Assembly: GCA_965112735.1 (NCBI GenBank)
Contig: OZ218957.1
Coordinates: 1,550,001 to 1,614,000, forward strand
Source of the DNA: Phaeosaccion multiseriatum
Taxonomy: Eukaryota; Ochrophyta, other classes
Length of the DNA stretch: 64,000 nucleotides
Reading direction: 5' to 3'
Shown one piece after another: positions 38,423 to 50,610 of the stretch. The notes under the pieces are model-generated. The model made no database searches. It was given only the letters and a program-made list of their open reading frames with translations, and was not told the DNA's origin. Position 1 is the first letter of the stretch. Each line of letters begins with the position of its first letter. The position numbers and the translations under genes were made by a program.

Positions 38423-41400
38423 TATATTAGAGCTTATGGGCTCAGTATTGGAGCGCTCGAGGTAAGTTGTAACCATGTGTAGATGCGTGTATGTGTGGTA
38501 TTGATGGAGCGTGATGTGGAGGGGAAGAGGATGGTAAGGGTGGTAGAGTAGAGGATAATGGGGAATGGGAAGGGAGTGAGGGGGGGAGGAGGAGATGAAG
38601 GGGTGTGGGAAGGAGTGAGGTGGTGGAGGTGATATGTGAACTATCCTACTGTGGGTGGTGCGGGTGACAAGGCGTGACTAACTGTGGTTGCTATGCTGTG
38701 TGCTGATGGTCTCGCTGTCTGCTGGCTGGTGTACTCCTGCTCCTCAGGCGGCCGCTCCGTCGATGGCTCCCATGAGCCCCCAGTCGAGGGTTTCTGCTGC
38801 TTCGTGCTGCGTCATCGTGGCTCGAAGGAGGGTGCCATACCTGATCTCCCGCTGTGAGAGGGCGCGTTGAAGGGCGAGGGACAGTTGTTGGCGCAGGAGG
38901 CCCTTGATGGGGCCCGTGGCTGCCGCCGCTGCGGGGCCGAGCCCTCTTGATGCCTTGTGGATGGCCATCGCCTCGATGAGCTCGTCCGTTTGGTGGCCCA
39001 GTCTGCCGTACGTCTCGATTGCAATGCACTTCAGGGTTGAAGTCCCGGGCAGAAAACTGCCCAGGTAGTGAATGCGCTTGCGCTCTTCGGCGGCGGCTGC
39101 TGCGTGGCCTGGCGTGGTGGAGGCCCGTCCCACGTGGGTGGGGGCGGTGGGGTTGGTGACGGTGATGTCGCAGAGGAGGTTTCTCCGCAGGGGTGCGTCC
39201 GCTCCCGGGAAGCTACCTGCGGGATAGGTCAGATCCATGCGTAGGTCTCGGCCTGCTCGGGTGCCCGTGGGGCCGTCGAAGCAGGTCTGGTCCTCTACAC
39301 GTGCTCCTCCAATGCCCACGCTGTGCATCATCCTCCCGAAGGCCTTGACGAGGAGGTGGTGTGTGTGGTTGTGGAGGCCGGTGCGGGGGCAGATGGTGGC
39401 GTGGGTGGTGCTTGCCGTGCGGGCGCAGCCTGTGCCGAGGCTGGGTGGGGGCGGGTCCGCGTATGGCGTGTTGACACCGAGGTTGCGACGAAGGGCCATG
39501 GTCCATTCTGCGGGGGCCATGGTGTTGTGGCCGTGGGGGAGCGCTCCGAGGAAGGCCATGGCGCCCCTTCCTCGCTGTGAGTGGAGTCGGGCTGTTGCCA
39601 TTTCCTGTGTCTCCTCTCCCCTCTGTGCCTCTGCCGGTGTGACGTCGATGGTGGCGATGCTCTGCGTCAGCTCCTCATGGCGGCGTTTGTGGATGAAGGT
39701 GGTGAGGGCCTTCTGGACGCCGTGGGTCGGTTGACGGCCTGCCTGATGGCTCCTGCGCACGTTGCGTCGCGCTGTGTCTTGGGCTTGGTGGTCAGGCGGC
39801 TCGAGTACGCGTGAGCGGGCCTCGTTGAACTGTGCCTGACCCACTGCTTGGATGAGGGGGGCCTCAGGGACCCCCTCCTCGTGCAGGAGGTTGACGCTGT
39901 CGGCGACGCTCTTGAGGGCTCCGTTGGTGAACAGCTGGTCCGGTAGGGCGCTCTCTTGGGAGCCGTCCCGGCGTGCGGTGCGGCTGAGCAGGGGGGAGGG
40001 TGAGCATCTTGTTGCCAAGGTATGCTGCTGGGGCGATGTCGTGGAGGCTGGTGAGGCCGAGGCCGCCGAAGCGCCGTGCCGTATGCATTTGTAGGCGCTG
40101 TGTCTCCGTCCATGGCTCCTCTTGTGCATCTGCGGCCTGCTCCAGAGGGGGGCATCGGGGAGGCGCATGATGTGGGCCAGTGTCGCCCTGTTGGTGCGGT
40201 CTGCCCTGCTGCCGAGGGCGCGTCGGAAGATGGAGGGGTCAATGGCTCTCGCCAGGTGTGTGAGCCTGGCTGGGAGGCATTGGAGGAGGACGAGGGTGGC
40301 CGCCTGGGTGTTGTCCCACTCGCTGCAGTGTTTGGCGAGTTGGAGGTAGCCCCTGGGGTCTTCTTGGCCGAGGATGTTGCGGAGGTACTCTTCGATGTAC
40401 TCCTCCGTGCCGACGGGGATGCCGGCTACCACGGTACCCTCGGTGGCAAGTGTGGCGCCCTGCCGTTGGGCGTGGTCCCTGTCAGCCTGTGTTGGCTGCT
40501 TGCCTTTGCCCATGAGGTAAACCGTTTTCCTCTCGTTGAACTCGAGGCCCAAGCCTCGGAATTGGGCTTGGAGATGGGCATGGCGTGGGGCGTAGGTCTG
40601 TAGGGGTGCGTCGGGTTCCAGCTGGTCCATGAGGTCGTCTGCGTAGGCGGAGATGGTGGGGCGGTTCGCTGCGGTGTCGGCTGTGTTCTGAACTTTCAGC
40701 ACTGGGTGGATGGCGGCTGCGAACATGAGAGGCCCTTCTGGTGCTCCTTGGTTGACTCCGGAGCTCTGGTGGATGGTCTGGGTGCCGTCTGGTGTGAGGG
40801 CGTTGTGGGCGGAGGCGTGGGAGAGGCTGGCGATGGCGTAGTTGATGCCTGCTGGGTCGATGGTAGGGAGTGCGCCTGAGGCAAGGACGCCTCTGGCACG
40901 CGACACGCGGGTGTAGGCCTTGGTGATGTCATGCAGCACGACGGTTTTGCCGGCATCGTGCGCTAGCTGGGCTGCTGCGGCGTGTGTTTCCCCTCCGCCT
41001 CTGACCGCTACCGCTAGCTGTCCTGCGCTTCTGAGCTCTAGGCCCACCCTGTCCGCGATGAGCTTCATGTGACAGCTCTCCACGAGGCTGCGGTAGAGGT
41101 TGGGGGATGTCACAGGACGCGCTTTCTCGCCGAGGGCTGCGGCGCTGGTGCTGAACCACCGTTTGGCGAGCTGTGGAGGCAGTGGAGTGTCCCCCGTTCG
41201 GAGCAGCTCGTAGGTGTCAGTCAGAGCCTCCACGATTGCGTACTCCTGGGGGCTGTCCGGGGGTACTTGACGTGGCTCGCCCTGCGCCCGTCTGCTCCTT
41301 GGCCCTTCCAGTAGTTGACCCTCCGGTAGGTCAGCAGCATGGCTGTGCTGATCTCCTCTCTGGTGACGTCGTTGCCATTCTCGGGGTGCTCCTGCACCTG

Positions 41401-43041
41401 GGTTCTGGCGTACTCCCTGGCTGCTGTTGCTGCTGTGTTGATCTCTTCGAGGCTCTCGTCGACGTGCGCTTGCTGGAGGCGTCGAAAGGTCTCGTGTGTT
41501 GGAGGGAGGTGGCCGTCTCTGCTCTTTGTGCTGAGCCTCGCCGCGGCCTTGTGCAGGCCTCCGGGTTTGGTGAGCAGGTGGGCGCAGGTTTCTCTCCGTC
41601 GCTCCTCTGTCTGTGCCTGTGCTGGGGGTGGTGGGCGGCGTGCGTGTGCTGTGGCTATCGCTGCTTGTGCGAGTGGGGCGATGTCGAGGTCGAGGACCAT
41701 CTGTATCCGCTGCTGGCGGCTGTAGGCTCCGTCTTTAGAGAAGAGCATGGCAGGGAGGAGGTGGTGGAAGACATCCCATGCCAGAAGGGTGTGGAGGGTG
41801 GCGTCGGTGGGTCCGTTCTTGTGGGCCCTCAGCGCCCTGTTCCAGTTGTTGAGCGCTCTTTGCTGTAAGCTGATAATCAAGCTTACGTGGCGGGGGTTGC
41901 ACTGCGCTACTGTCTCAAACACGAGTGTTGAGAGGATGGTACCCTGCGGGTCCAGGGCCCCTAGGCGGAGGACGTTTGGGTGCTGCATGGGCCATCCTTC
42001 CTCGGGTGTATCGTCGTTGGCTGGCCCTTCTCCGTCCCCTCCGTCCCCGCCGCTACCTCCTTGGCCTCTGCTCCGTCCTCCTCCCCCTCGTCTCGCTGCT
42101 GCTGCTGTGGTTCCTTGCGTGCGTGTGCTATCTCCCCCTGCCCTTTCTCTCTGAGGTCCCCTCTCTGCTGCTGCTCCTTGTCCGTTTCCTTCCCCCTCCC
42201 TCGTCCTCCTCTTCGTCCTTCTACTCCACTTGGCGCTGCTGCGATTGCTCCTCCTCCTCCTCCTCCTCCTTCCGCGTGCCCTCGCCCTCCTCCTCTGCCC
42301 GTGGGGGTGGTGGGTTGGTACGGGTTGAGCCTGGCCGTTGCTGTCGTGTGCTGGGGCGTTGCCGTACGCGACGGGTCCTCGTTTGGGTCTGGGCCTAGAT
42401 AGGCGTTCTCGAGGTCGTTGAGGGGGCCTTGGTAGGCCGATGCTGCGTTGCCTTGGGTGAGGATGGTCCTGAGGGCGGGGATGGCTCGTTGAGCTTGGTA
42501 GCCAGCCATGCAGCCTTGCGCGGGGCAGGGGAGGTTGCCTGGTGGTATGACGGGCTGCTGGTTGGCTCTCCTCAGTGTGGCTTGGTCGTTCAGGTGGTGA
42601 AGGAGGCACGCGGGGTGAACGGTGTGTTGGCAGCGTCGGGTGCGTACTGGCCACTCCGTGGTTGGTGCGATGAAAGGGGGGTCCGCGTCAGACATGCATA
42701 TGCAGCATATCGGGGCTGGGGGGGCGGTAGGTTGGGGTGGGGGTGTGTGTCGGGTGGTGGGGGGTGGCTGGGACTGGCGGCGCCGTCCTTGGCTGGCCTG
42801 CGCGTGCTGCTGATGCGACTCTCTGCGCTCCCTCGCTAGGCGATCCCTTGCGCGGCCCATAGCTCTCCCTCCTTGTGCTGTGATGGCCTGCTCGATCGTG
42901 TGCCGGTAGCAGGGGTTGCGGCAGTAGGGGCAGAGGTGGTCGTTGCGGTTGGGGTACGTGCTCATGACTCCCAATGCGCAGTGGTTGTGCACGTGATGTT
43001 CGTCTTCGTGCATGGCGACTTGTGCTTGGCCAGTGAGCGGT
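38423..43041 (-). mobile_element. Non-LTR element copy G (5'-truncated)
   Basis: 4.6 kb, truncated at the first RING-like module. It has a G5 run at 41259-41263 (frame break before RT; others have G6) and C5 at 42192-42196. It also has paired G6 runs at 39991-39996 and 40147-40152 that throw about 50 residues out of frame and then restore the frame. It shares the paired lesion with copy H. Confidence 0.9.
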
Positions 43042-43130
43042 AGGGGTGTGAGAAGAAGCGGGTCCAAGGCGGATTGTGCACTAGGCATGGAGCTGTGGTC
43101 AAGACTTGTACTGTGGAGGGGTGTGAGATG
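43042..43130 (+). pseudogene. Zinc-finger target fragment between copies G and H
   Basis: It encodes GCEKKRVQGGLCTRHGAVVKT-type finger sequence (one base substitution in GGL to GGF/R-type context at ggcggattg) and CTVEGCE, and is then cut by copy H. Confidence 0.65.
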
Positions 43131-46100
43131 TATATTAGAGCTTATGGGCTCAGTATTGGAGCGCTCGAGGTAAGTTGTAACCATGTGTAGATGCGTGTAT
43201 GTGTGGTATTGATGGAGCGTGATGTGGAGGGGAAGAGGATGGTAAGGGTGGTAGAGTAGAGGATAATGGGGAATGGGAAGGGAGTGAGGGGGGGAGGAGG
43301 AGATGAAGGGGTGTGGGAAGGAGTGAGGTGGTGGAGGTGATATGTGAACTATCCTACTGGGGGTGGTGCGGGTGACAAGGCGTGACTAACTGTGGTTGCT
43401 ATGCTGTGTGCTGATGGTCTCGCTGTCTGCTGGCTGGTGTACTCCTGCTCCTCAGGCGGCCGCTCCGTCGATGGCTCCCATGAGCCCCCAGTCGAGGGTT
43501 TCTGCTGCTTCGTGCTGCGTCATCGTGGCTCGAAGGAGGGTGCCATACCTGATCTCCCGCTGTGAGAGGGCGCGTTGAAGGGCGAGGGACAGTTGTTGGC
43601 GCAGGAGGCCCTTGATGGGGCCCGTGGCTGCCGCCGCTGCGGGGCCGAGCCCTCTTGATGCCTTGTGGATGGCCATCGCCTCGATGAGCTCGTCCGTTTG
43701 GTGGCCCAGTCTGCCGTACGTCTCGATTGCAATGCACTTCAGGGTTGAAGTCCCGGGCAGAAAACTGCCCAGGTAGTGAATGCGCTTGCGCTCTTCGGCG
43801 GCGGCTGCTGCGTGGCCTGGCGTGGTGGAGGCCCGTCCCACGTGGGTGGGGGCGGTGGGGTTGGTGACGGTGATGTCGCAGAGGAGGTTTCTCCGCAGGG
43901 GTGCGTCCGCTCCCGGGAAGCTACCTGCGGGATAGGTCAGATCCATGCGTAGGTCTCGGCCTGCTCGGGTGCCCGTGGGGCCGTCGAAGCAGGTCTGGTC
44001 CTCTACACGTGCTCCTCCAATGCCCACGCTGTGCATCATCCTCCCGAAGGCCTTGACGAGGAGGTGGTGTGTGTGGTTGTGGAGGCCGGTGCGGGGGCAG
44101 ATGGTGGCGTGGGTGGTGCTTGCCGTGCGGGCGCAGCCTGTGCCGAGGCAGGGTGGGGGCGGGTCCGCGTATGGCGTGTTGACACCGAGGTTGCGACGAA
44201 GGGCCATGGTCCATTCTGCGGGGGCCATGGTGTTGTGGCCGTGGGGGAGCGCTCCGAGGAAGGCCATGGCGCCCCTTCCTCGCTGTGAGTGGAGTCGGGC
44301 TGTTGCCATTTCCTGTGTCTCCTCTCCCCTCTGTGCCTCTGCCGGTGTGACGTCGATGGTGGCGATGCTCTGCGTCAGCTCCTCATGGCGGCGTTTGTGG
44401 ATGAAGGTGGTGAGGGCCTTCTGGACGCCGTGGGTCGGTTGACGGCCTGCCTGATGGCTCCTGCGCACGTTGCGTCGCGCTGTGTCTTGGGCTTGGTGGT
44501 CAGGCGGCTCGAGTACGCGTGAGCGGGCCTCGTTGAACTGTGCCTGACCCACTGCTTGGATGAGGGGGGCCTCAGGGACCCCCTCCTCGTGCAGGAGGTT
44601 GACGCTGTCGGCGACGCTCTTGAGGGCTCCGTTGGTGAACAGCTGGTCCGGTAGGGCGCTCTCTTGGGAGCCGTCCCGGCGTGCGGTGCGGCTGAGCAGG
44701 GGGGAGGGTGAGCATCTTGTTGCCAAGGTATGCTGCTGGGGCGATGTCGTGGAGGCTGGTGAGGCCGAGGCCGCCGAAGCGCCGTGCCGTATGCATTTGT
44801 AGGCGCTGTGTCTCCGTCCATGGCTCCTCTTGTGCATCTGCGGCCTGCTCCAGAGGGGGGCATCGGGGAGGCGCATGATGTGGGCCAGTGTCGCCCTGTT
44901 GGTGCGGTCTGCCCTGCTGCCGAGGGCGCGTCGGAAGATGGAGGGGTCAATGGCTCTCGCCAGGTGTGTGAGCCTGGCTGGGAGGCATTGGAGGAGGACG
45001 AGGGTGGCCGCCTGGGTGTTGTCCCACTCGCTGCAGTGTTTGGCGAGTTGGAGGTAGCCCCTGGGGTCTTCTTGGCCGAGGATGTTGCGGAGGTACTCTT
45101 CGATGTACTCCTCCGTGCCGACGGGGATGCCGGCTACCACGGTACCCTCGGTGGCAAGTGTGGCGCCCTGCCGTTGGGCGTGGTCCCTGTCAGCCTGTGT
45201 TGGCTGCTTGCCTTTGCCCATGAGGTAAACCGTTTTCCTCTCGTTGAACTCGAGGCCCAAGCCTCGGAATTGGGCTTGGAGATGGGCATGGCGTGGGGCG
45301 TAGGTCTGTAGGGGTGCGTCGGGTTCCAGCTGGTCCATGAGGTCGTCTGCGTAGGCGGAGATGGTGGGGCGGTTCGCTGCGGTGTCGGCTGTGTTCTGAA
45401 CTTTCAGCACTGGGTGGATGGCGGCTGCGAACATGAGAGGCCCTTCTGGTGCTCCTTGGTTGACTCCGGAGCTCTGGTGGATGGTCTGGGTGCCGTCTGG
45501 TGTGAGGGCGTTGTGGGCGGAGGCGTGGGAGAGGCTGGCGATGGCGTAGTTGATGCCTGCTGGGTCGATGGTAGGGAGTGCGCCTGAGGCAAGGACGCCT
45601 CTGGCACGCGACACGCGGGTGTAGGCCTTGGTGATGTCATGCAGCACGACGGTTTTGCCGGCATCGTGCGCTAGCTGGGCTGCTGCGGCGTGTGTTTCCC
45701 CTCCGCCTCTGACCGCTACCGCTAGCTGTCCTGCGCTTCTGAGCTCTAGGCCCACCCTGTCCGCGATGAGCTTCATGTGACAGCTCTCCACGAGGCTGCG
45801 GTAGAGGTTGGGGGATGTCACAGGACGCGCTTTCTCGCCGAGGGCTGCGGCGCTGGTGCTGAACCACCGTTTGGCGAGCTGTGGAGGCAGTGGAGTGTCC
45901 CCCGTTCGGAGCAGCTCGTAGGTGTCAGTCAGAGCCTCCACGATTGCGTACTCCTGGGGGCTGTCCGGGGGGTACTTGACGTGGCTCGCCCTGCGCCCGT
46001 CTGCTCCTTGGCCCTTCCAGTAGTTGACCCTCCGGTAGGTCAGCAGCATGGCTGTGCTGATCTCCTCTCTGGTGACGTCGTTGCCATTCTCGGGGTGCTC

Positions 46101-48211
46101 CTGCACCTGGGTTCTGGCGTACTCCCTGGCTGCTGTTGCTGCTGTGTTGATCTCTTCGAGGCTCTCGTCGACGTGCGCTTGCTGGAGGCGTCGAAAGGTC
46201 TCGTGTGTGGGAGGGAGGTGGCCGTCTCTGCTCTTTGTGCTGAGCCTCGCCGCGGCCTTGTGCAGGCCTCCGGGTTTGGTGAGCAGGTGGGCGCAGGTTT
46301 CTCTCCGTCGCTCCTCTGTCTGTGCCTGTGCTGGGGGTGGTGGGCGGCGTGCGTGTGCTGTGGCTATCGCTGCTTGTGCGAGTGGGGCGATGTCGAGGTC
46401 GAGGACCATCTGTATCCGCTGCTGGCGGCTGTAGGCTCCGTCTTTAGAGAAGAGCATGGCAGGGAGGAGGTGGTGGAAGACATCCCATGCCAGAAGGGTG
46501 TGGAGGGTGGCGTCGGTGGGTCCGTTCTTGTGGGCCCTCAGCGCCCTGTTCCAGTTGTTGAGCGCTCTTTGCTGTAAGCTGATAATCAAGCTTACGTGGC
46601 GGGGGTTGCACTGCGCTACTGTCTCAAACACGAGTGTTGAGAGGATGGTACCCTGCGGGTCCAGGGCCCCTAGGCGGAGGACGTTTGGGTGCTGCATGGG
46701 CCATCCTTCCTCGGGTGTATCGTCGTTGGCTGGCCCTTCTCCGTCCCCTCCGTCCCCGCCGCTACCTCCTTGGCCTCTGCTCCGTCCTCCTCCCCCTCGT
46801 CTCGCTGCTGCTGCTGTGGTTCCTTGCGTGCGTGTGCTATCTCCCCCTGCCCTTTCTCTCTGAGGTCCCCTCTCTGCTGCTGCTCCTTGTCCGTTTCCTT
46901 CCCCCTCCCTCGTCCTCCTCTTCGTCCTTCTACTCCACTTGGCGCTGCTGCGATTGCTCCTCCTCCTCCTCCTCCTCCTTCCGCGTGCCCTCGCCCTCCT
47001 CCTCTGCCCGTGGGGGTGGTGGGTTGGTACGGGTTGAGCCTGGCCGTTGCTGTCGTGTGCTGGGGCGTTGCCGTACGCGACGGGTCCTCGTTTGGGTCTG
47101 GGCCTAGATAGGCGTTCTCGAGGTCGTTGAGGGGGCCTTGGTAGGCCGATGCTGCGTTGCCTTGGGTGAGGATGGTCCTGAGGGCGGGGATGGCTCGTTG
47201 AGCTTGGTAGCCAGCCATGCAGCCTTGCGCGGGGCAGGGGAGGTTGCCTGGTGGTATGACGGGCTGCTGGTTGGCTCTCCTCAGTGTGGCTTGGTCGTTC
47301 AGGTGGTGAAGGAGGCACGCGGGGTGAACGGTGTGTTGGCAGCGTCGGGTGCGTACTGGCCACTCCGTGGTTGGTGCGATGAAAGGGGGGTCCGCGTCAG
47401 ACATGCATATGCAGCATATCGGGGCTGGGGGGGCGGTAGGTTGGGGTGGGGGTGTGTGTCGGGTGGTGGGGGGTGGCTGGGACTGGCGGCGCCGTCCTTG
47501 GCTGGCCTGCGCGTGCTGCTGATGCGACTCTCTGCGCTCCCTCGCTAGGCGATCCCTTGCGCGGCCCATAGCTCTCCCTCCTTGTGCTGTGATGGCCTGC
47601 TCGATCGTGTGCCGGTAGCAGGGGTTGCGGCAGTAGGGGCAGAGGTGGTCGTTGCGGTTGGGGTACGTGCTCATGACTCCCAATGCGCAGTGGTTGTGCA
47701 CGTGATGTTCGTCTTCGTGCATGGCGACTTGTGGAAAGTCGTGCTTAGACCTCCACGAAACGGACTAGACACACAGATAAGGTAGCAGCACCCCAAAGCT
47801 AGCCTGACAGCCGGCCTTGTATCTATTAGCTTATCTATGCACTGTCCTAAACGACCACCTACAGGAGGATAGTGAGAAACGGGCACCGTTTCTCACTGCG
47901 TTGCCTAGGCCTGGGCCACTGACATACGACTGACTTTCCACATCCCCGTCAGCCATCCCTGCACTTCTAACACTCCCCTGACAAGACTGTTGCGTGTCCC
48001 AACGCAACTCAGGCGTTTTCGCCTACTGAAGCTCGACTGTAGCAAAACCTTTTATGCTGCTTCCAAAAAACCGGATGAGAAATATGCAAAACTCACCCAC
48101 CAGTGTGTGTGTGACTTGGCACTCCACAAGTCACCCTTCCACACACCTGCCACGGCAGGGTGAGAAAGCCCAAGGCCTCAAACTCACCCTCCGTGGCTGC
48201 GCACGACTGCG

Positions 48212-49489
48212 CTAGCGCTGGCTCGTCCCCACCGTCACCTGCTGTCCCAGCTTTGCAACCGTACGAGGCACTCCCTGCGCGGCCCGCTCCGTTTCCAATT
48301 GCTGCAGCCGATCCTTCAGAGAGTGAGGAGTCCCGTCCCACCCGTCCGGAGGATTCGCTTTAAACTCCTGCTGCCACCGGCGCTGCCTTGCCGGATCACA
48401 CTTCATCGCGTCAATCTCCTGCTGCCACTGGCGCTCCTCCTCAAGCTGCCGCTCTGCCGGATCCCTGACCCCGTCGGGCCTTACCTTGCGCTTCTTCGAC
48501 CGCCGCCCCCTCCTCTTTGGCCGCGCACCAACTTCGGTAGTGGAACCAAGACCACTGAGAACACCATTCACCCGCACTACAGGCTGAGCCACAGCCCGCA
48601 GTGCGTCCTCCCGCTCTTGCCAGTCCCGCACTTGCTGTACCCGCGTGCTCTCCGCTTGAGCCTGCGTGCGTACCTCTTGCAGCTTGCGCTGAGCTTCCTC
48701 AGCCAAGGCAGCTTGCTGCGCCTGCTGCCGTCTCTCTTTCTCCCCGACGCGGCGCCTCTCCACCCGCTCCTGAGCCGCACACACACGCGCCCGCTCCAAC
48801 TGTTCCTCCTCCAGCCAAACAGACTCGCGCTCCTGCCGCTCCCGCTCGAGGACCGCAGCAGACACTGACCCCTCTGCAAGCGTGACGCCAGCCTGCTCTA
48901 CCTGCTCCTCCTGAGCCTGCGCTTGCGCCACCCGAAGCAGAGACTGCGCCGCGGCCGCCACCGTCAGCTCTAGCGTCTGCAACTCCTTCGAGGCTCTGCG
49001 CTGTGCTGCCTGCCCTGTCGTCGTCACGGCCTTCACCAGCTGAGCAAGGACGCGCTTGTATTGCTCAGTGCGCTGCACAAGCGTCACCACCACCTGGGAA
49101 GCTGTACCCAAGCCGTACCGCTTCCCTGCATCCACCATCTTCCTCACCATGGCTCCGGTGGTCGGTTCGGTAGGGCAGCGAGAGAGACAGTGCTCCTTCT
49201 TGCAGTGAAAGCACGAAAAGACTTGCCCTGCCCCACAGTCGACCTTAGATCGTTTCTGCTTGCTGCCCGACCCCACCTGTGCAGCAGCTACCTGCACCTC
49301 CGACTGCTGCCTTGGATCCCGACCCAATAGCTGGCCCAGTAGCACCGGAAGTGCTGCAAGGTCCATCCTGATTCCATGCAGCTCCTCCATCAACCGATTG
49401 ACCATGTCGTGATCCCCCATCGGTTCCTCCTGGGACCAGCCAGTACGCTTACTCTGTGCCAGCCGATCGCCGCGCCATGCCGGCATCAT
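48212..49489 (-). CDS. Zinc-knuckle, coiled-coil protein of the 6.3-kb insertion (Gag-like?)
   Basis: 425 aa, starting MMPAWRGDRLAQ, the first ATG of the frame. Residues about 92-105 are CFHCKKEHCLSRC (C-x2-C-x3-H-x4-C), a zinc knuckle with the same short spacing as in the Ty3/gypsy Gag at the left of the window. Residues about 150-330 are rich in Ala, Gln, Glu and Arg with long predicted helices (coiled coil). A basic cluster (RPKRRGRRSKKRKVRP) near 345 looks like a nuclear signal or nucleic-acid-binding tail. No protease, RT, integrase or transposase motif was seen. Gag-like is a hypothesis from the knuckle plus coiled coil; the family is not recognised. Confidence 0.6.
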   Translation of the reverse strand: MMPAWRGDRLAQSKRTGWSQEEPMGDHDMVNRLMEELHGIRMDLAALPVLLGQLLGRDPRQQSEVQVAAAQVGSGSKQKRSKVDCGAGQVFSCFHCKKEHCLSRCPTEPTTGAMVRKMVDAGKRYGLGTASQVVVTLVQRTEQYKRVLAQLVKAVTTTGQAAQRRASKELQTLELTVAAAAQSLLRVAQAQAQEEQVEQAGVTLAEGSVSAAVLERERQERESVWLEEEQLERARVCAAQERVERRRVGEKERRQQAQQAALAEEAQRKLQEVRTQAQAESTRVQQVRDWQEREDALRAVAQPVVRVNGVLSGLGSTTEVGARPKRRGRRSKKRKVRPDGVRDPAERQLEEERQWQQEIDAMKCDPARQRRWQQEFKANPPDGWDGTPHSLKDRLQQLETERAAQGVPRTVAKLGQQVTVGTSQR

Positions 49490-50037
49490 CCCTCTTGCTG
49501 CGCCTCTGCAGCTGCTCCCTCCGAGCGTGCCTAATTATGCCTGATATCCGTGCCTGCTGCTGCTGCTGCTGCCTCTGCAGCTGCTGCGGTATCCAACACC
49601 TGCTGCTGCGCCCCCTGCCTCTCCAGCCAAGCCTGCTGTATCTCCTGCCGCTAACCTCTAAATCAGCGGTCCCCTCTGATTAAGTATAGCGGATACCCGT
49701 GCCTCCTGCTGCTGCCCCTGCAGCTGCTGTATCCAATCCTTTGCTGCTGCCCCTGCAGCTGCTCGCCAATCCTTCCGTGCCTCCTGCTGCTGCCCCTGCA
49801 GCTGCTCCTTGCAATATCCCTAGCTACCTCTTGCTGCCGATCCACGGTAGCGCTGCTGTGCCACTCTTTCAAAGCCAAGCAATAAATTCTCCCACAAATA
49901 AATTCTCCCACCGGTTCCCAAGCAAAGCCAAGCCAAGCAAAGCTAATTAAGCTAAACGCCCCTGACGGAGCAAGCTGTGGCGTGTCCGTGCCTTGGACAC
50001 TAACCAAAAACGTCCACGTGCTAGTCTAGCGCACGAT
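49490..50037. repeat. CTGCTGCCCCTGCAGCTG-rich short repeats
   Basis: About 49545-49640 and 49695-49825 hold imperfect repeats of a CTGCTGCCCCTGCAGCTGC-like unit. A 114-codon minus-strand frame (50007-49663) through them reads SSCRGSSRRHG repeats and is probably not a gene. It is the upstream side of the 425-aa ORF and may contain its promoter. Confidence 0.55.
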
Positions 50038-50605
50038 GAACTCAAAGCCTCCCTCTGCTGAGCCTATTGGTCAAGTGCCAAACTGTCTTCGAGCTTTGGG
50101 GTTGTGGAAAGTCGTGCTTAGACCTCCACGAAACGGACTAGACACACAGATAAGGTAGCAGCACCCCAAAGCTAGCCTGACAGCCGGCCTTGTATCTATT
50201 AGCTTATCTATGCACTGTCCTAAACGACCACCTACAGGAGGATAGTGAGAAACGGGCACCGTTTCTCACTGCGTTGCCTAGGCCTGGGCCACTGACATAC
50301 GACTGACTTTCCACATGTTGAAAGTCAGTATTATGTCAATGGCACAGGCCCAGGCAAATACGGTGAGAAACGGTGCGTGGCCCGTTTCTCACTCACCTCC
50401 CAGCAGGTTGGTCGTTTAGGATGGCTCACGGATAAAGCTAATAGAGACAAGGCTGGCTGCCAGGCTGGCTTTGGGGTTGCTATTACCTTGTCCATGCGGC
50501 TACTCCTATCCTAGGTGGAGAGCAACGTGACTCTTTACAACCCCAAAGAATCCCGAAGGCAGCTGACCTTGGCCAAGAGGCTCAGGCAGCAGCTCGGTAG
50601 CTTTG
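50038..50605. repeat. Near-palindrome: head-to-head copies of the insertion's terminal sequence
   Basis: 50105-50316 copies the left terminal sequence almost identically and runs directly into 50317-50537, the right terminal type in inverse orientation. The flanks also match in inverse: ctttggggttgt and ttgtaaccccaaag-type sequences, out to actcaaagc (50040s) and gctttgagt (about 50598-50606). The whole would fold into a long imperfect hairpin. Confidence 0.8.
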
Positions 50606-50610
50606 AGTTT

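Noticed and set aside
47734-50316. Direct repeat of about 205-210 bp (47734-47937 and 50105-50316) as a pair of LTRs around the 425-aa ORF
   Set aside because: The outer boundaries of the insertion (47733 and 54041) and the inverted copies show that these are terminal inverted-repeat sequences; the second copy is part of the palindrome and has no primer-binding site beside it.
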